A DNA stretch of 16,945 nucleotides from Thermodesulfobacteriota bacterium. Its GTDB lineage: Bacteria; Desulfobacterota; QYQD01. Positions 1 to 5,760 of the stretch are shown here, in pieces. A model generated the notes under the pieces. The model saw nothing but the letters and a program-made list of their open reading frames with translations, made no database searches and was not told where the DNA came from. Position numbers and translations under genes: made by a program. Where the stretch lies: assembly GCA_030017815.1 (NCBI GenBank), contig JASEGX010000027.1, forward strand, positions 1 through 16,945, read 5' to 3'. Position 1 is the stretch's first letter; every line of letters begins with the position of its first letter.

Positions 1-165
1 CGGTTTTGTTTCGCGCCCACAAACGAATCCTGCCATATAATCGATGAAGCAGCTTGCAAGGATAAATGCACCTATTTTTGAGTTGCCAGATGAAGCCTTT
101 TTGATGTCGAGAAAAGCCCCATCATAAAGAGCATTTTTGATGAGATTGATGATTGCTTGACTCAT
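1..165 (-). CDS. Unrecognised protein, N-terminal part only (runs off the left edge)
   Basis: An open frame of 55 codons reads from an ATG at 165 to the window edge without a stop. An in-frame TAA at 175-177 lies just upstream, so this ATG is the only reasonable start. A purine-rich AAGGAAA stretch directly before the ATG could be a close-set ribosome-binding site. The visible protein begins MSQAIINLIKNALYDGAF and continues through a moderately hydrophobic part near residues 31-48 (IGAFILASCFIDYMAGF). It has no signal peptide and no motif I can assign. The composition is that of a normal soluble protein rather than a chance frame. It is transcribed away from the ferredoxin-mnmA-mtaB operon. 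The function is unknown, and the C-terminal part must be read from the neighbouring sequence. Confidence 0.6.
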   Translation of the reverse strand, partial: MSQAIINLIKNALYDGAFLDIKKASSGNSKIGAFILASCFIDYMAGFVCGRETKP

Positions 166-272
166 TTTCCTTTCTTAGCCTAACTTATATATTATGTAGA
201 CTCTTTTTTTTCGTCTGAGCTGAATATGATAGGTATCGTATAGAAATCTGCCAAAAAACGCAACAGGATAAA

Positions 273-323
273 CTGGACTCCGGATTAAGCATGTCCTCAA
301 CTTGATTGGGGATCCGGAATGAC
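273..323. repeat. Interrupted palindromic (REP-like) element
   Basis: TCCGGAT at 279-285 is complementary to ATCCGGA at 312-318. Inside it, TCCTCAA (294-300) pairs with TTGGGGA (306-312) with one G-T pair. Together they can fold into a stem with an internal loop and a short apical loop. The outer arms read CTGGACTCCGGATT and ATCCGGAATGACC, which is the style of dispersed hairpin repeats between genes in many proteobacteria. No second copy was found in this window, so calling it a repeat family member is inference. Confidence 0.4.
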
Positions 324-418
324 CATCGTGTAAGATCATTCCTGAGACAGTACATGCGGAGTCCCTGAAGAATCTTGGCGCCTGACGCTGAGGCATGTAT
401 GATACCAACATTGAAAAA

Positions 419-447
419 TTGACATAAGCCGCAAAAAAGCATAAATA
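419..447 (+). promoter_or_regulatory. Likely sigma-70 promoter of the ferredoxin-mnmA-mtaB operon
   Basis: A perfect -35 hexamer TTGACA (419-424) is followed after 17 bases by TAAATA (442-447), a weak -10 match. Transcription would start near 454 and leave a leader of about 50 bases before the ATG at 503. The -35 and spacing are good. The -10 is poor, so the exact call is tentative. Confidence 0.45.
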
Positions 448-502
448 ATACAGAGCAAACGGACTTTTTACGAGGCCGTCCCAATTACCATGAGGTGATA
501 CC

Positions 503-928
503 ATGTATTCACGCATGCTGGTGCTTCGCTTTCCGCAAGATATCGTAGATAGACCGATCGTCTGCAACCTGGTCAGGGAATTTGACCTCTCTTTCAACAT
601 CCTCAAGGCCACCATCCTGCCGGGGCAGGATGGTCTTATGATTATGGAGCTGAGCGGGCACCGCAAGAATTTTAATCGGGGGATAAAGTTTCTGGAAGAA
701 TGCGGGGTAAAAATAAAGACCATCGGTCAGGACATCAACCGCAATATGGACAAGTGTCTTCAATGCGGGGCCTGCACCGCCGTCTGCCCCACCGGGGCCC
801 TTTATATCCGCCGTCCGGAGATGGAGGTATGCTTCGAACCGGAAAAATGCAGCGGTTGCGAACTCTGTGTGGCGGCCTGTCCGGTGAGGGCTATGGAAGT
901 TCATCTGCGTAATGCCTCAGGATTTTAA
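503..928 (+). CDS. NIL-domain ferredoxin (two 4Fe-4S clusters)
   Basis: A 141-residue cytoplasmic protein. Residues about 3-77 resemble the NIL domain, a small alpha/beta ligand-binding fold first seen at the C-terminus of methionine ABC transporter ATPases. Residues 80-135 are a bacterial 2[4Fe-4S] ferredoxin with two full motifs: C85-x2-C88-x2-C91-x3-C95-P and C116-x2-C119-x2-C122-x3-C126-P. The ATG at 503 is preceded by GAGGTG at 492-497. Stand-alone NIL-ferredoxins are common in sulfate reducers and methanogens. One methanogen relative works with a COG1900 protein in homocysteine synthesis from sulfide, so a role in electron or sulfur delivery is reasonable. Here it is the first gene of an operon with two tRNA thiolation enzymes, 42 bases before the mnmA ATG. 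That suggests, without proving, a link to tRNA sulfur chemistry. The fold assignment is firm, the substrate unknown. Confidence 0.9.
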   Translation: MYSRMLVLRFPQDIVDRPIVCNLVREFDLSFNILKATILPGQDGLMIMELSGHRKNFNRGIKFLEECGVKIKTIGQDINRNMDKCLQCGACTAVCPTGALYIRRPEMEVCFEPEKCSGCELCVAACPVRAMEVHLRNASGF

Positions 929-970
929 AAGCCGCCCATTTTGTGGCCTTCCTGCCCTATCCCCTTCTCT

Positions 971-2029
971 ATGAGTAATTATCCCCCACAAAAAAGGATT
1001 GCCGTAGCCTTAAGCGGAGGCATAGACAGCGCCGTGGCCGCCGCCCTGCTTAAAGAGGAAGGGTGCGACATCTTTGCCCTGCACATGCTGATCCCCACGG
1101 AGGATATGGCCGTATGCGCCGAAAAAGCCGGGGCCGTGGCCCGTCGTCTCAATATCCCTTTTTACACCGTTAATGTGGAAAAGCCGTTCACCGAAGAGGT
1201 CATCCATTATTTTATTGATGAATACCTGCGGGGCCGGACTCCCAACCCTTGCGTGGTCTGCAATAAGCAGATCAAACTGGGCGTCCTTTTGGAGAAGGCC
1301 TTATCCCTCGGCGCGGAAAAGATAGCTACCGGCCATTACGCCCGCGTGACATATAATGAGGAGTCCGGCCGGTTCATCCTGCGCAAGGGTTCCGACCGCG
1401 CCAAGGATCAGTCCTATTTTCTCTGCACGCTCAGGCAGGAACAACTGGCCCGAATCCTTCTTCCGCTGGGTGAGATGTCTAAACCCGAAGTCAAAGATTA
1501 TGCCTCCCGCATAGGGCTTAAAGACTTATCCGAACGTGAAAGCCAGGAGGTCTGTTTTATCCCCCGTGGAGATTATAAAGAATTCCTGCTGGGACGAATA
1601 CCGCCGGGCCTGGTTAATTCCGGCGATATCGTGGATACTAAAGGACGTATCCTGGGAAAACACCAGGGTATTTTTAGTTTCACCATCGGGCAGCGCCGGG
1701 GGCTTGGCCTGCCGGATACGACTCCTTTTTACGTCTTGGGGTTTAATGTTGAGAAAAAACAGGTTATTATTGGCAAGAAGGAAGACCTCTATCGCCAGGA
1801 TTGCATAGTAGAAAAAGTAAATTGGGTCTCTATACGGGAAATCACGCAAGCATTGAAGGTCAAAACGCGTATTCGTTATAAACACAGGGAAGCCCCTGCA
1901 ATACTGACACCTGTAGATGCTGCCACTGTCCGCGTCCGGTTTCTGGAACGGCAAAAGGCCATTACGCCGGGACAGGTAGCCGTTTTTTATGAAGGGGATG
2001 CGGTGGTAGGAGGCGGATTCATTGCCTGA
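971..2029 (+). CDS. mnmA: tRNA-specific 2-thiouridylase MnmA
   Basis: MnmA activates U34 of tRNA-Lys, -Glu and -Gln with ATP and inserts sulfur to give 2-thiouridine. Numbering from the ATG at 971 (352 residues, normal length): the PP-loop SGGIDS at 15-20 binds ATP; PNPCVVCN places C94 and C97; GHYAR is at 121-125; KDQSYFL at 145-151; and C195 lies in QEVCFIPRGDYKEFL. C97 and C195 correspond to the nucleophile and persulfide cysteines of E. coli (C102, C199). C94 replaces the E. coli aspartate, giving the CxxC form thought to favour an Fe-S cluster. A TTG at 941 would add ten residues, but the family normally starts close to the PP-loop, so the ATG is preferred; neither start has a strong ribosome-binding site. 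The stretch after the first strand (residues 41-60) is several residues shorter than in E. coli. The gene overlaps mtaB by 8 bases, so the two are translationally coupled. Confidence 0.95.
   Translation: MSNYPPQKRIAVALSGGIDSAVAAALLKEEGCDIFALHMLIPTEDMAVCAEKAGAVARRLNIPFYTVNVEKPFTEEVIHYFIDEYLRGRTPNPCVVCNKQIKLGVLLEKALSLGAEKIATGHYARVTYNEESGRFILRKGSDRAKDQSYFLCTLRQEQLARILLPLGEMSKPEVKDYASRIGLKDLSERESQEVCFIPRGDYKEFLLGRIPPGLVNSGDIVDTKGRILGKHQGIFSFTIGQRRGLGLPDTTPFYVLGFNVEKKQVIIGKKEDLYRQDCIVEKVNWVSIREITQALKVKTRIRYKHREAPAILTPVDAATVRVRFLERQKAITPGQVAVFYEGDAVVGGGFIA
2008..2013 (+). promoter_or_regulatory. Strong ribosome-binding site that fixes the TTG start of mtaB
   Basis: A full AGGAGG lies inside the 3' end of mnmA, eight bases before TTG at 2022. 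The next plausible in-frame start codons lie beyond the conserved GCKVNQFES motif, so this site decides the start. Confidence 0.75.
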
Positions 2030-3353
2030 AATACAGAGAATTGCCATTGAGACCCTGGGCTGTAAGGTCAATCAATTTGAATCGGCAGCCATAGAAGAAC
2101 AGCTCAGGACCAAAGGCCATACTATAGTCCCGTTTTCGCAGCCGGCCGACGCATACATCATAAACACGTGCACGGTCACGGCCAAGGCGGATTTTCAGTC
2201 CAGGCAGCTCATCCGCCGGGCTATGCGTACCAATCCTGCCGCCAGGATTATCGCCACCGGCTGCTATGTCCAGACGGCCAGCCGGGAACTGCTGGAATTC
2301 TGCCAGGCCGGCAATGTCTGTCTGGTTGGGAATGATCGAAAATTTAACCTGGCAAACTACCTCATCCCGCATAACCCGGATACCTCCTTTGAAATCTACG
2401 TAGGGGCTATAGAAGAGGTAAAAAATATCTGTCCCTTCACCGTTGAACATTTCCCGCGGCGAACCAGGGCCTTTCTCCGAATACAGGACGGCTGCAATGC
2501 CTTTTGCTCCTATTGTATCGTCCCTTATGCCCGGGGGCGCAGCCGCAGTCTGACGCCGGTTGAGGTGCTTAAACAGGCGGAGCGGCTTGTGGAGGGCGGC
2601 TATCAAGAAATAGTCCTTACCGGCATCAACCTGGGCCGGTACGGCCGCGATATCACCCCGCCGACCTCGCTCTATGAACTTCTGGTGTCGTTGGAAAAGG
2701 TGAACGGGCTTCGTAGAATCCGCCTCAGCTCGATCGAACCCGCGGAAATAACAAAAGAACTGGTGACATTCATGGCCAAATCAGAGGTCATCTGTCCCCA
2801 CTTCCACATCCCCCTGCAGAGTGGAAGTACAGAGACGTTAAAAAGGATGAACCGCCATTACACCGCGGAATTTTATAGGGATATGATCGGCATGATTCAT
2901 GATGCCATACCTGTGGCAGCCATAGGCACGGATGTAATGGTCGGCTTTCCGGGAGAGGGGGAAAAGGAGTTTAAAGATACCTATGATCTCTTATCCGAAC
3001 TGCCCATAACCTATCTGCACGTATTCCGCTATTCCGCCCGTCGGGGAACAGCCGCCTATGCCTTTCCGGAAAGCGCAAACGCAAAGGCAGCCACTCTGAG
3101 GGCCGGACGGCTTAAGGAGATGGGGCTTCTCAAAAAGAAAACATTCTATTTTCGAAACCTGGGACAAAAGACCAGCGTTCTCATCGAGGGCCGGGACAGG
3201 CGCTCTAAACTTTATAAAGGGCTTACGCCCAATTACATACCGGTTTTGATAGACACAAAGGGGGTGTCGATCAACGGGATGATAGACGTAAAAATCGAAC
3301 GCATCCTGGGCGATCAGGTTATTGGTGTTCTTCTGTCATCCGACAGGAATTAG
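2022..3353 (+). CDS. mtaB: tRNA t6A37 methylthiotransferase MtaB
   Basis: A radical-SAM enzyme that converts t6A to ms2t6A at position 37 of ANN-decoding tRNAs. The 443 residues hold the usual three parts. The first is an N-terminal UPF0004 domain whose cluster ligands are C14 (LGCKVNQFES), C50 (NTCTVTAKAD) and C81 (ATGCYVQT). The second is the radical-SAM core with C158-x3-C162-x2-C165 in DGCNAFCSYCIVPYARGRSRS, followed by HIPLQSGS and DVMVGFPGE. The third is a C-terminal TRAM-like region (about 375-440). The motifs NTCTVTAKAD and CIVPYARGRSRS point to the MtaB/YqeV group rather than MiaB or RimO. Translation begins at TTG behind a strong AGGAGG within the mnmA coding end. The sulfur chemistry and Fe-S demand match those of its operon partners. 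Confidence 0.93.
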   Translation: MPEIQRIAIETLGCKVNQFESAAIEEQLRTKGHTIVPFSQPADAYIINTCTVTAKADFQSRQLIRRAMRTNPAARIIATGCYVQTASRELLEFCQAGNVCLVGNDRKFNLANYLIPHNPDTSFEIYVGAIEEVKNICPFTVEHFPRRTRAFLRIQDGCNAFCSYCIVPYARGRSRSLTPVEVLKQAERLVEGGYQEIVLTGINLGRYGRDITPPTSLYELLVSLEKVNGLRRIRLSSIEPAEITKELVTFMAKSEVICPHFHIPLQSGSTETLKRMNRHYTAEFYRDMIGMIHDAIPVAAIGTDVMVGFPGEGEKEFKDTYDLLSELPITYLHVFRYSARRGTAAYAFPESANAKAATLRAGRLKEMGLLKKKTFYFRNLGQKTSVLIEGRDRRSKLYKGLTPNYIPVLIDTKGVSINGMIDVKIERILGDQVIGVLLSSDRN

Positions 3354-3360
3354 TTATTCC

Positions 3361-3534
3361 TTAGAACCTGATAACCTTACGAACCAGGAACCCCATAATG
3401 CCGATGACTACAAGCTCTGCAACAATGAGGCTCCCCCAGGCATGCCAGAGATGCCAGGACAGGCCGGAAGAAACGACTACGACCAGGCAAAGAACAATAA
3501 TTACTGCCAAGGAATGTACCGCTTTTTCACTCAT
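3361..3534 (-). CDS. Small two-helix membrane protein, unknown function
   Basis: A 57-residue frame starts at ATG 3534, preceded by GGGGGGAG four bases upstream, a good ribosome-binding site. The protein has a short charged start (MSEKAVHS), a hydrophobic helix at about 9-24, a Trp/His turn (WHLWHAW, 27-33), a second hydrophobic helix at about 35-51, and a basic tail (RKVIRF). This arrangement predicts an inner-membrane hairpin. The frame can be extended upstream to residue -18, but the added segment (TTTSDNLRNNGG) looks like leader sequence and the internal site is better. It converges on mtaB with 7 bases between the stop codons. I do not recognise a family. Confidence 0.55.
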   Translation of the reverse strand: MSEKAVHSLAVIIVLCLVVVVSSGLSWHLWHAWGSLIVAELVVIGIMGFLVRKVIRF

Positions 3535-3659
3535 ATTTCTCCCCCCGTTATTTCTCAAATTATCGGAAGTAGTAGTCCTTTTTACCAATTTGCTTATACA
3601 CCAAAATAAAAAATAGATAAAGTCTAAAAATGAAGCGCAATTTTTCTACAGAATTTATA

Positions 3660-4301
3660 TCAGGGATTGCACTTTTTACACGGACTTAATCCATCATAGA
3701 ATGCCTCCAGGCGGTTCCGGTAGACGACCTTATTACGCCGGCCTGTCTTTTGGCCAAGATGGCAGGACGGGCTATGGAAACGACGTGATCGCGTATTGCC
3801 GATGTAAAAGGGTTCCTTGCCGGGGTCGGCCGCGGCCCAAAGACCCACCCTTTCACGCATGGCCCGGCGCTGCAGGGTTAACAGGTCCTGATCATATCTC
3901 ACATTAGGCGGGGTTGTATATACCATGGCCAGCCCCTTTTCCACCAAGGCGCCATTAACAAAGGCCCCGTCCGGTAAAAAGACATAAGCCAGCATTCGCC
4001 CGTACTGGTCATACTTCTCCTTGTCAACCTGGATCCGTACCTGCCTGCCCCGCGTCAGACGCCTGTTCAAAAGGTAGGCCTCATCGGCTAATGGTTGTGC
4101 CGGCTGTCCATTATGGGCCACTTCCGGGGTGTTTATACCCGCGTAGCGTATTTTAGTGCCGTTTGAAAGCTTTATAGTATCCCCATCGAAAACCCAAGCC
4201 ACCGTGGCCACCATATCGGCCAGGACAGGAGCGATGAAAAGATGAGCCCAAAGGACAAGAAGACAGACAACGAGACAGACTTTTTTGCGCTTATCTCTCA
4301 T
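3660..4301 (-). CDS. Exported thermonuclease-family nuclease with C-terminal Cys/His module
   Basis: 213 residues. The N-terminus has a basic start (MRDKRKK), a hydrophobic core (8-26) and a cleavage-like VLA-D site near 28, so export to the periplasm or beyond is predicted. The staphylococcal nuclease-like domain covers about 31-158, with FDGDTIKL (D39, D41, T42), R52, INTPE (56-60) and YDQYGRMLAYVF (R102). These match the SNase calcium ligands and catalytic R35/E43/R87, except that N57 stands where D40 is usual. The tail (165-213) contains YIGNTRSRRFHSPSC (C180), H181 and SPCKKC (C208, C211). It resembles the metal-binding module seen in Ada and in many bacterial nucleases of this type. The gene starts 15 bases after the purC stop and is probably cotranscribed with it, without an evident functional link. 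The start has no clear ribosome-binding site but fits the signal peptide. Confidence 0.88.
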   Translation of the reverse strand: MRDKRKKVCLVVCLLVLWAHLFIAPVLADMVATVAWVFDGDTIKLSNGTKIRYAGINTPEVAHNGQPAQPLADEAYLLNRRLTRGRQVRIQVDKEKYDQYGRMLAYVFLPDGAFVNGALVEKGLAMVYTTPPNVRYDQDLLTLQRRAMRERVGLWAAADPGKEPFYIGNTRSRRFHSPSCHLGQKTGRRNKVVYRNRLEAFYDGLSPCKKCNP

Positions 4302-4316
4302 AGTAGATAGCGGCCT

Positions 4317-5213
4317 TTAAACAAATTTTTTGCCGGTAAGGCGCTCGAAGGCCTCAATATACTTGGCCCTGGTCTTTTCTATTATTTCCCGAGGCAGCTC
4401 AGGGGCCGGCGGTTTCTGGTCCCAATGGAGAGACAATAGATAATCACGGGCGAATTGTTTATCAAAACTGGGCTGGCCCCGGCCGGATTGATATTGATCC
4501 TGCGGCCAGAAACGTGAGGAATCGGGTGTTAGGACCTCGTCAATCAGCATCAAATTTCCACCTGTCAACCCAAATTCAAATTTGGTATCGGCTATGATAA
4601 TCCCTTTCTTCTCGGCCAGGAAAGACGCCTTTTTATATAGCCGCAGGCTCAGTTCTGCAATTTGGGCGGCCATTTCTTTACCGATCAGATTCTCCGCCTC
4701 GGATAAGGAGATATTCTGGTCGTGCATCCCGGCCTCAGCCTTAGTCGAAGGGGTAAAAATCGGCTCCGGCAGTTTGGCCGATTCCGTAAGCCCTTTGGGC
4801 AGCGTTATGCCGCATACCGTTCCCGTCTTTTGGTACTCTTTCCACCCCGATCCCGACAGGTAACCGCGTACAATACACTCTACGGGGAGGGGCCTGGCCT
4901 TCTTGACCAGCATGGTCCGGCCGGCAAGGATTTCGGCGTATTTCTGACAAACGGCCGGGAAATCCTTTACCTCTCCGGCGATCAGGTGATTGGGCGCTAT
5001 GTCGGCCAGTTCCCGGAACCAATAAAACGATATCTGGGTTAAGATGCGTCCCTTGTCCGGTATGGGGTTGGGCATCACCACATCAAAAGCCGAAAGCCGG
5101 TCTGTAGCCACGATGAGCAGGTGTTCGCCGGCATCATAGACGTCGCGCACCTTGCCCCGGTTGAAAAGAGGCAGCCCTTCGATATGTGTCTCGAAAACAG
5201 CGCTGGTATCCAT
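4317..5213 (-). CDS. purC: Phosphoribosylaminoimidazole-succinocarboxamide synthase (SAICAR synthase)
   Basis: Catalyses the ATP-dependent joining of CAIR and aspartate to form SAICAR in de novo purine synthesis. At 298 residues it is the longer form of the family (E. coli has 237). Recognisable blocks are NRGKVRDVYDAG (18-29), ATDRLSAFD (36-44), VECIVRGYLSGSGW (111-124), TPSTKAEAGMHDQNIS (154-169), IADTKFEFG (207-215) and LIDEVLTPDSSRFW (223-236). No motif is missing. No other pur gene is nearby. The ATG at 5213 follows GAGGTAAG, and the leader carries an unusual duplication (5214-5236) and a REP pair (5248-5304). Confidence 0.96.
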   Translation of the reverse strand: MDTSAVFETHIEGLPLFNRGKVRDVYDAGEHLLIVATDRLSAFDVVMPNPIPDKGRILTQISFYWFRELADIAPNHLIAGEVKDFPAVCQKYAEILAGRTMLVKKARPLPVECIVRGYLSGSGWKEYQKTGTVCGITLPKGLTESAKLPEPIFTPSTKAEAGMHDQNISLSEAENLIGKEMAAQIAELSLRLYKKASFLAEKKGIIIADTKFEFGLTGGNLMLIDEVLTPDSSRFWPQDQYQSGRGQPSFDKQFARDYLLSLHWDQKPPAPELPREIIEKTRAKYIEAFERLTGKKFV

Positions 5214-5236
5214 CTTACCTCACCATGTACCTCACC
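5214..5236 (-). promoter_or_regulatory. Duplicated ribosome-binding site and three-codon leader ORF before purC
   Basis: Reading the minus strand, the 9-mer GGTGAGGTA occurs twice with a 12-base period (5236-5228 and 5224-5216). The downstream copy is the purC ribosome-binding site. The upstream copy stands in the same position before another ATG (5226-5224), which opens the frame ATG GTG AGG TAA (5226-5215). That TAA ends one base before the purC ATG. Ribosomes ending the three-codon frame could restart on purC. The layout is seen directly; a regulatory role is inference. Confidence 0.4.
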
Positions 5237-5247
5237 CCGCTACCACC

Positions 5248-5304
5248 GTAGGAGCAGCATCCTGCTGCGACGGACATCCGGGCGCACCCAGAAGGTGCTC
5301 CTAC
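5248..5304. repeat. Head-to-head pair of GTAG-type REP sequences (BIME)
   Basis: Two 24-base units face each other: 5248-5271 on the plus strand and 5304-5281 on the minus strand, 9 bases apart. Both start GTAGGAGCA and end TGCGMC, and 18 of 24 positions agree. Each has a 5-bp stem with a 5-base loop, GCAGC/GCTGC in one and GCACC/GGTGC in the other; the differing pair (G-C against C-G) is compensated. The GTAGGA heads also pair with each other. This matches GTAG-class REPs known from pseudomonads and other bacteria. The pair lies between the stop of the Rho_N-like gene and purC and may act as a processing or termination structure. Confidence 0.75.
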
Positions 5305-5366
5305 AATGTGGGGAAGTTGCACGCCTCTGCGGGGGCAGGGGGCTTTCCCGGGATTCCGGATGCATA

Positions 5367-5699
5367 TTAGCCCGCACAGCGGGTCTTTTTCTTGAGACGG
5401 CTTATGCGGCGACGGTGAATACAGGCCTTTTTCTTATCTCCGCTTTCATGGGCGGCTACAAGCTTGGCACGTAACTCCTTCGCCTTGGCCTTTATCTCGC
5501 GCATAGTGGCAGCAGCCTTTTTCTTGGGTTCATCCGTAATGCCGCGCGCCTTTTTAATGGCGGCAACGATCTCATCCTTATTCATCCCGTGAACGCCGAC
5601 AATATCAGGAATCTGTAAGGCGATCTCCCGGAGTTCCTTAACGGTCATGGACTCAAGCGGTTTTTCCTTCGTTTCTTTTTCTTTTTCTTTCTTCCCCAT
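5367..5699 (-). CDS. Small basic protein with Rho_N (SAP-like) domain
   Basis: 110 residues, very rich in Lys, Arg and Glu. Residues 16-54 (from MTVKELREIA to AIKKARGI) resemble the Rho_N domain, a small helical fold found at the N-terminus of transcription terminator Rho and in stand-alone nucleic-acid-binding proteins. The N-terminal 15 residues are a low-complexity K/E run. The C-terminal half (62-110) is predicted as two helices ending in a strongly basic segment (HRRRISRLKKKTR). Such short proteins are seen in Desulfobacterota. Binding to RNA or DNA is likely from composition, but the target is unknown. The ATG follows AGGAGA four to five bases upstream. The gene lacks the RNA-binding and ATPase domains of Rho, so it is not Rho itself. 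Confidence 0.75.
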   Translation of the reverse strand: MGKKEKEKETKEKPLESMTVKELREIALQIPDIVGVHGMNKDEIVAAIKKARGITDEPKKKAAATMREIKAKAKELRAKLVAAHESGDKKKACIHRRRISRLKKKTRCAG

Positions 5700-5741
5700 A
5701 AGTTCTCCTCTCTTAATTGTTTAGGCTTCTTCACGTTCCAG

Positions 5742-5753
5742 ACGTTCGAACGT
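5742..5753. promoter_or_regulatory. 12-bp palindrome in a cluster of ACGTT motifs
   Basis: ACGTTCGAACGT is a perfect palindrome in the 61-base gap before the Rho_N-like gene. ACGTT starts at 5733, 5742 and 5750, nearly one helical turn apart. It could be an operator, but no regulator is identified and a chance or repeat origin is possible. Confidence 0.3.
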
Positions 5754-5760
5754 TAAAAAC

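Larger units (their letters stand above)
166..502. other. Intergenic region without a convincing gene
   Basis: These 337 bases separate the left-edge gene from the divergent ferredoxin operon. Open frames here on the minus strand are short, of odd composition, and lack a good ribosome-binding site. The region is AT-richer than its surroundings. It holds an interrupted palindrome (279-318), a likely sigma-70 promoter (419-447), and a motif at 461-481 (GGACTTTTTACGAGGCCGTCC) that resembles dispersed intergenic motifs I associate with Desulfobacterota genomes. That resemblance is from memory and unverified. Promoters for the left-edge gene would also lie here, but I could not pick one out. Confidence 0.6.

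Noticed and set aside
185..484. Minus-strand frame of 99 codons with a hydrophobic start in the first intergenic gap
   Set aside because: It spans the palindromic repeat and the likely promoter, has no ribosome-binding site, and its latter half does not look like protein.
175..723. Minus-strand open frame of 182 codons over the intergenic region and the ferredoxin start
   Set aside because: It runs antisense through the 5' half of a clear ferredoxin gene, has odd composition and no recognisable motif or ribosome-binding site.
941..970. TTG at 941 as the mnmA start
   Set aside because: It adds a Pro-rich decapeptide not usual in MnmA, and the ATG at 971 gives the normal distance to the PP-loop.
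1526..2606. Long minus-strand frames opposite mnmA and mtaB
   Set aside because: Both plus-strand genes have complete family motifs across these stretches; the opposite frames have none.
3322..3609. Plus-strand frames across the mtaB end and the small membrane gene
   Set aside because: They start inside mtaB or lack a ribosome-binding site and have Asn/Gln/Pro-rich composition without motifs.
5121..5474. Plus-strand frame of 117 codons crossing the purC start and the REP pair
   Set aside because: It overlaps purC and the Rho_N-like gene in antisense and consists partly of the repeat sequence.
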